Source: Distichodus sexfasciatus (lineage: Eukaryota > Chordata > Actinopteri > Characiformes > Distichodontidae). From it: a stretch of DNA of 64,000 nucleotides. The stretch is taken from contig JAVGVS010000040.1 of NCBI GenBank assembly GCA_032718565.1, positions 2,518,527 through 2,582,526 of the forward strand, read 5' to 3'. Below the pieces are notes generated by a model. The model worked only from the letters and a program-made list of their open reading frames with translations, ran no database searches and was not told the DNA's origin. Below, in pieces: positions 32,926-43,794 of the stretch. The translations under genes were made by a program, and so were the position numbers. Each line of letters starts with the position of its first letter. Positions within the stretch are counted from its first letter, which is position 1.

Positions 32926-33744
32926 TAATCCAAAAAAAGATCCAGGGTAATTATAAGAAATAACCAGACTAAACCATGATTTAATCATGAAATTGTACAT
33001 TAATCTTTATGTTTCCAGAGGCAGTGAGGGGTTTCTCAAGTCTTTTGAAATAGCTGTAAACATGACAATGCTTGTTGATGAAAACCTAGATGAACTGAGT
33101 TCCAAAACGAAATAAAGGCTTGGACGAGTTTCTGCAAGCCGTGTTAGGGATTAAATTTTAAGATAGATATTCTTGGACTTTTTACCTGTAGTTTCACAAA
33201 AAGGTTAAAGGGATTAATGAGATTTGATTTATGATTTGAGAGTCTAAAATAATTTGACTGTAACCTTTTGAGTTTACTCTCCTTTAAGTGGAAGTTTAAT
33301 ATCTTCCAGGCGATTATGCAAACATTTTAGGGCCGAGTCGGTGGAATGAGACTATGATTTTAAGCAGTGCTCCTTATTGGCAGCATATTTTCTATTCATA
33401 GAAAAGAACAAAGACATCAAAACAGAACCCTGCAGAATGCCACAGGAAATGACTGCAACAAGAGAATACTGTTACCGATATTTACAGCAAAACATTCTTT
33501 CAAATATGAAATAAATCAATTAAGAGCGGCAACCCCGAAAAATGTATGAATGTATTTAAAACATGTTTGAGACACTGAAAGATGCATGGTGAGTTTGAGC
33601 AGTGAAGTTTAAGACTTTTATAGCATTCCATAGCAAAAGTTGAGCTTAAACTATTATTGCTTGAGTAACTTTTGATTGTATCTTTACATTTTACTCTTTT
33701 ACTCTCTTTCAAATATTTTATTTAAGTGATGTTTTAATTAGACA
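32926..33744. other. Intergenic sequence, nothing specific seen
   Basis: AT-rich; short frames on both strands are not protein-like. Confidence 0.4.
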
Positions 33745-34215
33745 TGGCACAATGCCACTTTTTTATTTTCAATACCGATAACCGATATTGTAAATTTGGA
33801 TATCTGCAGAGACAATTCCAATCCGATACAGTCTTTAAAACAGAAAAGAGACAATAATGGTTTTTAAAAAATGTCTGAATACACGACTGAGATTATTCTG
33901 ACATGCTTAAGAAAATAATTGACTTAAATCAGGTTTTCCTGACTAAAACAATGTAATAATTACACACCCATATGTATATGGTAAATTATTTATTATTAAA
34001 ATAACATTGCAAACATGATTCATTTAAACACAGTTCTGCAATTTTGTGACGGTCCGTAATTCTGTGGGGTTGTAGTGTGTTGCGTTGCTTGTTCTGCTCA
34101 TTGTCATATCAATATGTAGGAATTAGTGTGAATGTGAAATAATAAACCAACTGCTCCATAGATTGGCACAATGCCACCGATACACGACCAGCTGTTTGAG
34201 CCCTCATCGGACTGA
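33745..34215. repeat. Probable degraded DNA element (TGGCACAATGCCAC)
   Basis: GGCACAATGCCACTTTTTTA at 33746 and GGCACAATGCCACCGATACA at 34165 bracket the segment; near the left are ATACCGATAACCGATATTG and CCAATCCGATACAG, near the right CATCGGACTGATATCTG. The palindromic core suggests element ends. Class unclear. Confidence 0.35.
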
Positions 34216-34965
34216 TATCTGATCCACTCAGTCATAATTCAATCATGTCTGTTAGAGAGTGAAAGTGAACATACCAAATAAACATGGTTAGTTGTGACCT
34301 AGCAACTACTGTAAGGAGGCAATTAGTTTGTCATCTTCTGGTGAATGAGATTGAAGCTATCAACTTGTTGGGAACTTCATTCTCTCTTCACACTTCAGAT
34401 TTGTTTCTCCATGTCCATTTTGTTCAGAACAGTGGAGGAGTCAGACGAGATGTTCTCAGGGCTGGGTTTTATATGAACATATATTCTCTTTCCACGCCAT
34501 CTGGGGAGTTGAACAGAACAAAAAAAATGATGTTCTTACCAGGCCGGAAGCTCAGGGCAGCGGCGGAGAGACATCCATTGTCCGGCTGAAATAGAGTACA
34601 AGAAGCTTTGAGCAGCTCAGAGGCAAAAACATCCACAAGCACAGAGTGTACGAGTGCTGGGTCTAGTAAGCCTTCGGACACAGAAGTCCTCTGTCAGAAA
34701 TCGATAATCAGCTGATGGGGACAACATATCCCATCTCGCAACATAACATTTCCTTTCACTTCTTCGTCCAGCTCGGTTCACACTGACAATATAGATGTTG
34801 GGTTTCAAGTTCTCAGCGTGCGACGAGGAACAGATATTTTTCTTAAAGCTACGGTATACAGTGTTGGGCAGCAGCTAACTACATATAGTGACACTACTAA
34901 CTTAACTACTATATTCAGTAGCTTACAAGCAGAGAATCTTCTTCAGAAATGCTGTAGCTTTAAGG

Positions 34966-35110
34966 CCCTGTCCACATGGACGTTCAAATCTTGGATGAAC
35001 AAACGCTCTGAACGACCTACATGTTTTCGTTGTGTTTCGGAGTTGCACTTGATTGATGTCAATGGGACATTACATTGGCATTAAAATGAGAACGTTTTTA
35101 GTTTGAGTCC
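34966..35110. mobile_element. GGCCCTGTCCACATGG-type element fragment
   Basis: TTAAGGCCCTGTCCACATGG followed by ATTGATGTCAATGGGACATT resembles another GGGCC-class fish element. Only one end is recognisable, so the boundary is approximate. Confidence 0.35.
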
Positions 35111-35164
35111 CTGCATTTGAGGATGCTTATGTAGCATTTCTAAGTTGCAGTCATTCGTTTTACT

Positions 35165-35365
35165 TTTACAGCCTTTAGCAGACGCTCTTATCAAGAACAA
35201 CTTCCATTTTCCTAATTTCAAGGGCAGCCTCCCTGGAGCAACTTGGGGTAAAGGCTCTTGCTCAAGAACCCAGTGATGGCAGTGCTGGAGTTAAAATTCG
35301 AACCCACGATCTCTTGGTCCGGAGGTGAGTGTCCTACCCACTACACCACCACCACCACCAGCCCC
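35165..35365 (-). mobile_element. Third SINE family, tRNA-derived
   Basis: On the minus strand it starts with the A-box-like TGGTGTAGTGGGTAGGACAC and the B box GTGGGTTCGAATTTTAAC, then TTCTTGAGCAAGAGCC, and ends in AAGAGCGTCTGCTAAAGGC, a tail widespread in fish. The plus strand runs directly into a CCACCA repeat at 35345-35360. Confidence 0.8.
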
Positions 35366-35479
35366 TAAACTTTGCTGCCTGGGAGTTGAACCTGGATTCT
35401 CTGCGTTATAACATAGAGCCAAAGATGCTTATGTTCACTGTTTAAAAACGTACTGATTAAGCTCAACTTACAGCAGTTG

Positions 35480-35700
35480 GTGACGTAACGGTTGGGCGTT
35501 TGCCCCGTGATAAGAAGGTCACTGGTTCGAATCCCGGACTGGTGAACGTACCACTGAGGTACTCATGAGCAAGGTACTGTCCCCAAGCACTGCTCCCCAG
35601 GTGCTGCCCTGGTTAGCTGCCCACTGCTCCTTCATGGAAGGGTCAAATGCACAGGTCACATTTGTGTGTGGTGCACTGTGGCTGTGCTGGGTTCACAAAG
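35480..35700 (+). mobile_element. Main tRNA-derived SINE family, best-preserved copy
   Basis: Head GTGACGTAACGGTTGGGCG (A-box region), TTTGCCCCGTGATAAGAAGG, B box CTGGTTCGAATCCCGG, then GTACCACTGAGGTACTCATG, GCACTGCTCCCCAGGTGCTG, TAGCTGCCCACTGCTCCTTC, GGTCAAATGCACAGGTCAC, and tail GGTTCACAAAGAAAATTAAT. The RNA polymerase III boxes are near consensus. It is a useful reference copy for the family. Confidence 0.9.
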
Positions 35701-35999
35701 AAAATTAATTGCTTTTAGAAATGCTAACGTCATAAAACTAACGCTATAAATAATTTTCAGAACTGTAGATAACAGTGAAAAAACATTAACGCGCAATCAT
35801 CAAACTATCAAATTCAGCCGTACAACAAATCTACATCAAATTAAAAGATGTGATTATAAAGCAACTTGAATTATGCGTTAAATTAAAATCTTAAAGAACT
35901 TGAGTTTAATAAATTGATTCATTTCAATCTTAATAAATCTGAACCCTTAAGCGAACTATTCGCGAATCTAAACAAATGAAAACTACTGAAAATAATCTT

Positions 36000-36560
36000 G
36001 TTCGTATTTCTTTAGAAGGTAGGAGAATTCGGCACGTATCCCGTCTTGCCAGTTGTCATGCACGAAGCCGAGCGATTTTTTCGATGACTTCCTTCACTTC
36101 CCGTCAATTTGGGGAGGGGAAGCCTGCTGGCGGCAGAATGATAGAGAGACGAGGCGAGCGGCAGAGAGAACGCCTCACGTGAGAAACTCGTTCATGACAC
36201 GGGACGGATGATGACAATTAGAGGCACGGCGAGGCCGAGGAGATGAAAGCGAGGGAGAAGGAAGTCGGGGATGTCCGACAGTCTGTCGATCGAGGGAGCC
36301 AAATGACAGATTCCAGGCCTCACCTTCCAATCGATAGCTCTGTTTTGCCTCCGTGTTGACCGGCCTGCCACTCGCTGGACTAATTAGATGATAAAAAGTG
36401 ATGGATGTGTATTAAATTCAGCTGGCCCCTTAAAAATGCTCCTTGGGGCATTCGCAACCGTTTCCTGCTGACCTTTTAGATGCTGCCTTTATTGTATGTG
36501 AACGCGATTAAATCAATTTGTCGGACGCTTGCGATGCAGCTGACACGGGGCCCGTTTAAA
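36000..36560. other. Candidate conserved non-coding element
   Basis: GC-moderate, repeat-free, with GGACTAATTAGATGATAAAA and TGTATGTGAACGCGATTAAA. A 68-codon frame at 35976 is not protein-like. Confidence 0.35.
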
Positions 36561-36769
36561 GCAGTAACACAGCTTAAAAACTGCTAATGTAGCCAACAAC
36601 AAATAAAAGCTGACGAGTTGTGGAAGTGTTTTACAAGCTACAAGCTACTTATTAAAAGTATTTAAGCAACAGCAAAGCAACTGGTTTAATGTAGTAGCTA
36701 CAGAGACAAAGTAATGCTTGATATTTGTGCTTTTACTCATGTTAATTAATAATTGTTCAGTCTTATACA

Positions 36770-36824
36770 TTATTTATTATTATTATTATTATTAGTAGTA
36801 GTAGTAGTAGTAGTAGTAGTATAT
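36770..36824. repeat. TTA then GTA microsatellite
   Basis: TTATTATTATTATT passes into about nine GTA units, then ATTATTATTAG and a T run. Confidence 0.95.
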
Positions 36825-36889
36825 TATTATTAGTATTTTTTTTTTTTTTTTCAGATATTACATATTATTTATTTATTTATTAATTAAAC

Positions 36890-37245
36890 CCACTTTTTGG
36901 CCACGTAACTCCTACAGCTCTTGGACTAGCAATGCCGTTCCAACTCTAAAATGTGTGGGCTATAGCGGTGTATGTAAGTGGTCTATCGTCCACTTTGTCA
37001 ATATGTGCACGCGTTTGTGAGTTCTGTCCATTTTTTGCCTGTAAAAATGTGTGATTTCAGTCATTATTCCATTATCCACCCGTGTTTCGCCCCACTACTA
37101 CTTCTACAGTTTTTGCACTAAAAACGCTGTTTCAACTCTAAAATGTGCAGACTGTGGTGGTGTAGTGGTACATACACATTTTTGCTACGTGCACTTGTTT
37201 GTGAGTTACGTCCATTTTTCCTGTTCTGTTGTTTGTGAGAAACCC
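36890..37245 (+). repeat. Tandem pair of a dispersed ~180-bp unit
   Basis: The two halves share CTCCTACAG/CTTCTACAG, the block TCCAACTCTAAAATGTG / TTCAACTCTAAAATGTG, and TTTGTGAGTT(C/A)(T/C)GTCCATTTTT. A single inverted copy is at 59885-60062. Confidence 0.65.
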
Positions 37246-37249
37246 CCTC

Positions 37250-38790
37250 TGTGTTGAATGACTAAATGTAGCTGAGTGCATTATAAATGGTGCTGTTTGC
37301 ATCATAAATAGAATTCCTTATGTGGTTGCGTCATTATGTGATAACTCCAACCTTAATCCTCTTGCTGCAAAAAAAGCAATCACATTTGCATGCAACTATA
37401 ATTTGCACTATAGCAAATGAAGTCATGTTTTGACCTCTAGGGGCGCTAAAAAATGCTACATAAATTTATGCAGTCTGAATTATACAATGCTACTGTTTGA
37501 ACAATAGGGTTAGCTAAAAATGCTGCATAAATATGTACAGGTAAGTCACACAAAGCTGAAGTTTGGTCAATATGTAGGGATGGTGTGCTGCTTAGCATTT
37601 AATTAAAAGCATAGTTAGCTGCCTATCAAATTTGCATAATATGCTAAAAAGACTTGAGAACTCCTTCTAGACTACTTGACTGATTAGAGCAAGTGTAGTG
37701 TCAAATGAATCTGCAGACTTGTTTTAATGTCTTAACAGAACTTTTCTGCATTTTTGGCTAATTTTGACCTTCTGATTCACTGACTCCTCAGTCAGCTGCC
37801 TGACTTCTGCTTGGACCCCCTTCATTGCCACTTTATTGCTATTTTCTAAATTGTAATTTCTAAAAGGTTACAAAAAAATAATTATTTGGAAAGTTAAGAT
37901 ATTTAACGAGTATAATATTACAGTTGGTAAATGAGGCCTAATAAGAATTCGTCGTTTATAATTTACACCTCGTTCGAACATATTTCCCCAGATTTCAGGA
38001 GGCATCATAATTGTAATGTTTGCTAGCTAATTAGCCACTCGCCCAGAAAGTGAGTCCTAAAACTGGTGCTCAATATTTCAGAGTGCTTTGATTTTTGGAT
38101 GCATAATTTACACTCAAATGTGTAAGTTCTGTCCCTTTTGTCTCTGATAATCATACATTTTGACAAAAACGAACACAGATTCTTTCTTCCATCTTCGTCA
38201 GCGACGACTCTGTGCTTGGACTCCATCTTGCAGCTGCCATACACACGCTGTGATGCAGTTTGTGGGCATGGTTGGCTTTCAGGGGCCACTTCTGCAAACT
38301 CAACAGCAAACAGAAACACCTGGAAGATGAAAATTACCATCTTTGCAAAGAGAGAAAAATAACATTTTGCAATTTGTAAAAAAATCTGGAAATTTTTCAG
38401 CATTTTGCTGATAAGTTAATGAAAAAAGTTAATTTGATAGTGAGGTTAATATTAGGTAGCTACTCCCTTAAATTGGTGATAAGCCATATTATCCCCATTC
38501 CATCATTCCTTCTCCACATAACATTTCATAGCCTTTCCTTTGAGACTACATCGGCTTTATTGCTGAGGATTGTGTGGAGCATAAGCCAGGAAGCTATGAA
38601 CTCAACATAAAATACAATTCACATGAAAATAAAATCAATACTCCATGTTCCACACATGCAAGAATCAACACAGACGTACAAAGCAAAGCGAGGATCCCCA
38701 ACTCCCTAACGGGAGAAAGAAAAGGGACACAAATCACAAGAATAATGCACAAAAAAAGCAGAGGAAGGTGACATACTGCCCCTCAAGTAA
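37250..38790. other. Intergenic sequence, no gene supported
   Basis: The 126-codon minus-strand frame at 38403-38023 (MLKNFQIFLQIAKCYFSLF...) has no recognisable domain. A CNE-like patch is possible at 37980-38300. Otherwise plain sequence. Confidence 0.3.
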
Positions 38791-38799
38791 CAGTAAAAA

Positions 38800-39080
38800 T
38801 AATAATAAAAAAGAAAGCTAGAGAGCACAGAGTGCAAATCCGGGTGCAAATATCCAGCCGCTGTGGAGGGAGTTGAAACGGAGGATCACAATGACCTCAG
38901 CGGGGAACAGAGAGGCAGAGAGAGCCTCAGGGGTGGGGGGGAAGGTTTGGGGAAGGGAGGGTGAGGATGACAGTGGGGTCTCAGGGAGGCTCACATCACA
39001 CTAGCAGGAACTCAGAGGTCGTAAGAATTTCCCCGCAGAGACGCTGCTGCAGGGGGATCGGGTCTGTGATACGAGGACTT
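38800..39080. other. Purine-rich repeat-free island
   Basis: GGGAGTTGAAACGGAGGATC and GGGTGGGGGGGAAGG-type G-rich sequence with CTGCTGCAGGGGGATC. A possible regulatory island; no gene seen. Confidence 0.25.
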
Positions 39081-39660
39081 TTTCCCCCCCCTAACATTGT
39101 GTTTCACACATGATTTCCTCAAACCAGTGAGCTGTACTGTGGGATTTTGTTCTTAGACATAGAACGCTTGAGAGAGATAGATCATTTCAAGATTCTTTAT
39201 TTGACACATACATATTGAAGTGCATCCTGATTTATTCAAATTAAAATGAAAATTAACAAACAGATTAGAAGTTAAAGAAACGTCACAAGAGACTAAATCT
39301 AGAAAGTAAATGTAGAAAATTAGTCACAAAAACCACTAATGGGACCATGAGTCTTAGCAGCAAGTTGAGCAAAAGAGACTGTCCCTGTAATTATGGAATA
39401 GAAGTTGTCCTGGATCATGAACTACTGCTAAATACTGTAAATCAGAGGTTTTTAATTAGTGGCCCCCTGGTGGTCCGCAGCAGAATTGCAGATAGTGTGT
39501 GACATGTAATACAGTTTCACTATTTAAATCACTTTTTAAAAATAATTTAATTTTATTTGTTTTTCAAAACATTTCCAGATGCAGATTTACCTTCAAAAAT
39601 TACTAAATAGTTAAAGTTATAATAGTATAATAATAATAGTATTTTTAAATAATAGTAGTT

Positions 39661-39797
39661 TTCTCAGTCAGTCATTATCAGAAACGCTTAATCCCTATCG
39701 GGGTCACGGCGGGACACGACCGGAGCCTATCCTGGTACTACAGGCACGAGGCGTGAACCAACCCTGGACAGGTCCAACACACCGCCGGGCGCATGGT
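39661..39797 (-). mobile_element. Second SINE family, 3' fragment
   Basis: On the plus strand CAGAAACGCTTAATCCC, GGGGTCACGGCGGGACACG, GGAGCCTATCCTGGTACT and CAACCCTGGACAGGTCC are the reverse of the tail region at 12270-12380. Confidence 0.7.
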
Positions 39798-40092
39798 GAT
39801 TTTGTTCACTTCGTTTGAATTAATTGTTAACGAATAATCATTAAGCGGGCCAATCGCAACTTCTTTCTTCAACTTTGACTTGCTTCCGCAAGTTTATTAC
39901 AACAAAAGGCCTAAAAACACCTCAATACAATTTTTAAGAAAAGCTGCCACAAATTCAGACATTTTAAACCGCAACAATCTCAAAAAAAGGCCTGTGAAAT
40001 TCTGGAGACAGAACCAGGTGAAAACATGGTGTAAATATATAGCTGTACTATTGCCACATCTGTTCAGTACTCTTCAAAACACATTCTACACA

Positions 40093-40508
40093 CTCTCTAC
40101 TAGGGCTGGGTTCAAAAAATCAATTCACCGATCAATATCGATTCTCGTTCGAAAAATACGATATCGATTCAAAAATTTGCGGATCAATCTTTTCCTGCGG
40201 CTATGCACTACTTCTCGCGACCGCGCAAGGAGAGCTATAAAAACGCGAGACCGGCGAAACCGGAACCAAATAGAACCATGGCTGAAGCTGCTCCGCTCAA
40301 ATCACCGTCTGGCCTAAATGCCGATGTTTGGCAACACTTCGTTTTAAAACAAGTTATTTTATAACCAAGCAAAACTAGTATTGACGCAAAGAAATCTCTA
40401 AATAAATAGATATCGAATCGAATCAAGGATTGAATCGGATCATGACCTTGTGAATTGGAATCGAATCGATTCAGGAAATCAGCAACGATACCCAGCCCTA
40501 CTCTCTAC
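40093..40508. mobile_element. hAT-type 400-bp element with perfect 8-bp target duplication
   Basis: The element is 40101-40500: TAGGGCTGGGTTCAAAAAAT at the left, ACGATACCCAGCCCTA at the right (inverted ends TAGGGCTGGGT/ACCCAGCCCTA). It is flanked by identical CTCTCTAC at 40093-40100 and 40501-40508. An 8-bp duplication is the hAT hallmark. There is no transposase; the 145-codon frame crossing the left end is chance. Confidence 0.93.
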
Positions 40509-40639
40509 TCCTCAGCAATGAGACTAACGAAGCTGCATTAAAACACGGTAGCTTTAAAAGCATTTCAAAAGAAATGGCAGTGTATCAAGGCAAAACACAT
40601 ATTCATTGCATTACAGTACAATCTTGGCAGCTGTCAAAT

Positions 40640-40862
40640 GAGTCAGAGGATGGAGGTGTGAACACACCTTAACACAGCACACACTGCACCACAATGAAAA
40701 GTGATCTCTGCATTTGGCAAGAGCAGCACCCAAAGAGCACTGCTTGTGGACAGTACCTTACTCATTAGTACCTCAGTGGTACCTTTATCAGTCCTGTATT
40801 CGAACCTGCGACTTTCTGATCATGGGGCGAACACCCTACCGTTATGCCACCAACTGCCCCTT
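40640..40862 (-). mobile_element. Main tRNA-derived SINE family, near full length
   Basis: Reverse orientation: AAAGTGATCTCTGCATTTGG, CAGTACCTTACTCATTAGTA, GGTACCTTTATCAGTCCTG, B box TATTCGAACCTGCGAC, head GGGCGAACACCCTACCGTTA then TGCCACCAACTGCCCC. Confidence 0.85.
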
Positions 40863-41059
40863 GGTGAAGATGCAAGGAAGAATCCATGACCGTGAAACAA
40901 CTCGTCTGTAGTAGCTTGTAGTTTGAAAAGCTCTCGTTTAAAAGTAGCCTCCCCAACCCTGCATTTAATCTCACCAGCACCAAGAGGCAATTGGGCGCAA
41001 ACAGAAACTGCTCTGAAACCCATGAGAAACTGATCTCTCAAAGTGTTTAAAAAAGTATT

Positions 41060-41660
41060 AGGACAGGCCTAAATAGATTCCGGTTCCCTCTAATGACCCT
41101 TTCTCGGGACGTCCCTCAGATTGATGGATATCGCAGGGCTTTTGCCCAGGTGGCTCGTAGAAGGCGCGAATGCTATACATCATCATATCTTCCCCCTCTG
41201 GCCGAGTGCCCCAGGAAGGAGCAATGACGTAACCTTTCCCAAGGGGAGGGCACCGCTCGTTTTCCAGCAAGGCAGTGTCAGGAGCCACCTGTAGGGCGGC
41301 GCCGTGCTGCCTGAGTCTGCTTTTCCGCGAACAGCAGCAGCAGCAGCAGCAGCATCGTCCCAGGTGTAGAACCCTCAGCGTAATTAAGGCAGGATCTGCC
41401 AGGACTTCTGCTCTGGGGTCGTTCATCAAGCCGATCGCCCCCAAGATTAATGTGGCCTTACTGCAGCGCCGCAATGGATTGCTGCCACTTGCTGAGATCA
41501 TTAGTTGCCCGCCTGCCCGCTTGCCCCCACCTCCCGCTTGCCCACTCGCCCGCCGCTGCTGCAGAGGATAGCAGAGATTTGCAGCTTTGCATACTAAATG
41601 AACAGTCCATCATTGGCTAATTAAGGGATTATTGGAGACACTTGTGTCCAGTCCCCTGGA
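41060..41660. other. Candidate conserved non-coding element with a CAG run
   Basis: Long repeat-free balanced island with AGCGTAATTAAGGCAGG, CCCCAAGATTAATGTGG and TGGCTAATTAAGGGATTATT; a CAG microsatellite lies at 41332-41354. Frames of 98 and 147 codons on opposite strands overlap and show no family features. Confidence 0.4.
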
Positions 41661-41934
41661 CGGTAAACCATAACTGAAGGGCAAAAGAGATGGATTAGCT
41701 CCACCTGCTCGAGTATAAAAGTAGTGGAAACTGCTGACAAAGGTGGAGAAAAAATAATGGGTATTAACATCATAGAAAGCTTAAATCTCACAAGGACCGG
41801 TCGCGATGATTAATTTTCAAACCCGGAGGAGCGGCGATAGCAAAGAAACTAATCTAAGAGAAAACTAATCTAAAAAGTAACAATATTTAGAAAGCATGTT
41901 GTTGCTTTACTAGTAAATAGAACATGTACCAATA

Positions 41935-42125
41935 TAATCAGTCCCTCCAGGAGATCGCAACCAGCTTTTTTTGAGATTTTTTTTAGTTTTGTTGCGGCTT
42001 AAAATTTTAAAATTTGGGGGCAGCTTTTCTACTAAATTGTGTTGAAAGCTGCAGTCTGTTTTGGTTTTTTTCATTGTAATAAAGTTGTGGGAGCAAGTCA
42101 AAATTGCGGAAAGACGTTGCGATTT
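41935..42125. mobile_element. CAGTCCCTCCAGGA-type element, copy 1
   Basis: CAGTCCCTCCAGGAGATCGC, CTTTTTTTGAGATT, GGGGGCAGCTTTTCTA, ATAAAGTTGTGGGAGCAAG and GTCAAAATTGCGGAAA recur in order at 63095-63265. Left end only; the matching right end is not seen. Confidence 0.6.
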
Positions 42126-42177
42126 TCCCTCTTTATAATTATTTGATAATTCATTAAAATGAAGGGAACAAAACCAC

Positions 42178-42215
42178 TGTGTGCTCTGCGGTGTGTTGGC
42201 GCACGCCTATGGTGT
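42178..42215 (+). mobile_element. Second SINE family, tiny fragment
   Basis: TGCTCTGCGGTGTGTTGGCG then CACGCCTATGG matches 12255-12285. Confidence 0.45.
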
Positions 42216-42479
42216 ATTATTCCTTCATTCGTTTTTCACAATAAAATCGAAAATGAAAAAATGATATAGAATGGTACAGACATGACCAATATGGAGAACC
42301 TCAAGAAAAGTAATAGCACAGTTCTTCCTAAATGAGATGCCCCCTTGTGGACAATAAGAGGGAAGGACAACCTTAAATCCCACAGAGAAGCACCATTCAC
42401 TGGTCCAGAATTCGGCTTGACCAATTGGGAAAAGCCCTGAGGGTTGAGACATGCCGTTACAGATCCAGCCTCGGCCTTG

Positions 42480-43150
42480 GTAAGCTTTGCATCATCCTAG
42501 AGGTTTCCGAGCGGTGACGTGAAATGTCTGTTTGAAATGGCGGAGATCTCGATGCCGGGGCAATTGAGGTACGTGGGCTAATTAGCATTCATGAGCACGG
42601 GCCCGATATCTCTTGAGGCGCTCGGCGGCAACGTATGTCACGTTTGTTACCGTCGCAGGAGACGGCGCTTAAGAAGGAAACATCGTCACAAGAACTGGGG
42701 CGACATTTTTTGGTTGCAGATCAAGCCGAGCCGAGCGAATGGTGTAGGAATTCAGACATGGCCGCTCGTTGTGAAAGAGTGTACGGAAGGAAAAGAGGGA
42801 AAGAAGCTCTACTGACTGTGAGCCTCCCAGTGTATGAGGCTTGTTTTTCATTGACTGTGTCAGGAATCAAGAGAGCTAATCCCTCTGAGACTTCAGATGA
42901 AAGTTTCAAAAGAAATAATGAAAGGCACGCCGCCCGAGGGCGCGTATCGGGGTGAACATACAGCCGAGCGGGAGAGTGAGCCGCAGCCGCGCACGACGAG
43001 CATGCAGCCAGTGAAGAACACAACCATATTTCTTGCTCAGCCTCCACCCCAACCCCCCCCACCCTGGTCCGACTAAAAATACATAAAAATTCAACGTCTT
43101 CCCCTCCAGACAGAAACAGAAAAAAGGGAAGTGTAAACCCACATCAAAAT
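42480..43150. other. GC-moderate repeat-free region
   Basis: Includes GTGGGCTAATTAGCATTCAT and ACGTATGTCACGTTTG; many overlapping frames (up to 113 codons) on both strands, none protein-like. Candidate regulatory region. Confidence 0.3.
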
Positions 43151-43279
43151 ATCAGGTTATTGAGAAGGCAACCAAATCCTTTCCACATTTGGGATGTGCA
43201 CTCGTTGACTAGAACCTCTAAACTGGGCTGTATGAAGATTAAAAAAGAAGGGAACGTTACTCATCCAAATGGGATTACC

Positions 43280-43575
43280 TAAAAATGTTTACTTCACTGA
43301 CTTGGAACAATGTGAGATTTGACAAACGTGTGCGGTGGATTCTCCGCTTCATAATCTATTGCTGCCGTCCGACGCTGCATGCATCGCCACGTGAAAATGC
43401 ACGGTGCATGAGTGTTGAAAGGTTATTTTGTATTAAAATTAATAAATGACATTTATTGCACGGATTCAAAGAATTCCCGCTGTTGCCTTCCGATTGGCTG
43501 TCATGGTACTAATTGGATGAGGCTAAAAGCATAAAACGTTGCTGCTGGGGCTCAGTGATTTTGACAGATTAGGTA
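43280..43575. other. Candidate conserved non-coding element
   Basis: TTTTGTATTAAAATTAATAA, ATGACATTTATTGCACGG, TTCCGATTGGCTGTCATGG and TACTAATTGGATGAGG. Dense homeodomain/CDX-like and CCAAT cores in unique sequence. Confidence 0.4.
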
Positions 43576-43794
43576 AGCTAGTGTGTGTGTGTATTTTATG
43601 AAGCATGTGTAACAGCATCATTAATTTGTGCAATCCATAAGTGGCCTATATATGTAGACACAGAAAAGGAAAAGACAACATTATCCTTATTTTTTCCATC
43701 TTTACGCATTATTATAGCACTCAATCTCACATTAAAATGCTCACATCTTCTCAGATTTTCCCATGCGACACTACAAGGTGACCTTGCATTGCAA

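Noticed and set aside
35480..35700. Possible functional tRNA gene
   Set aside because: It has A- and B-box-like motifs but no full cloverleaf; the same body and tail recur in many other copies, so it is a SINE.
38023..38403. 126-codon minus-strand frame as a gene
   Set aside because: Frame of chance length in AT-rich DNA with no recognisable domain, splice context or repeat of the frame elsewhere.
39880..40317. 145-codon plus-strand frame
   Set aside because: It runs across the left boundary of the hAT-type element at 40101, so it joins unrelated sequences.
41058..41501. 147-codon minus-strand frame with a run of cysteines
   Set aside because: The cysteines come from a CAG/CTG microsatellite, and the opposite strand is equally open; better read as a non-coding island.
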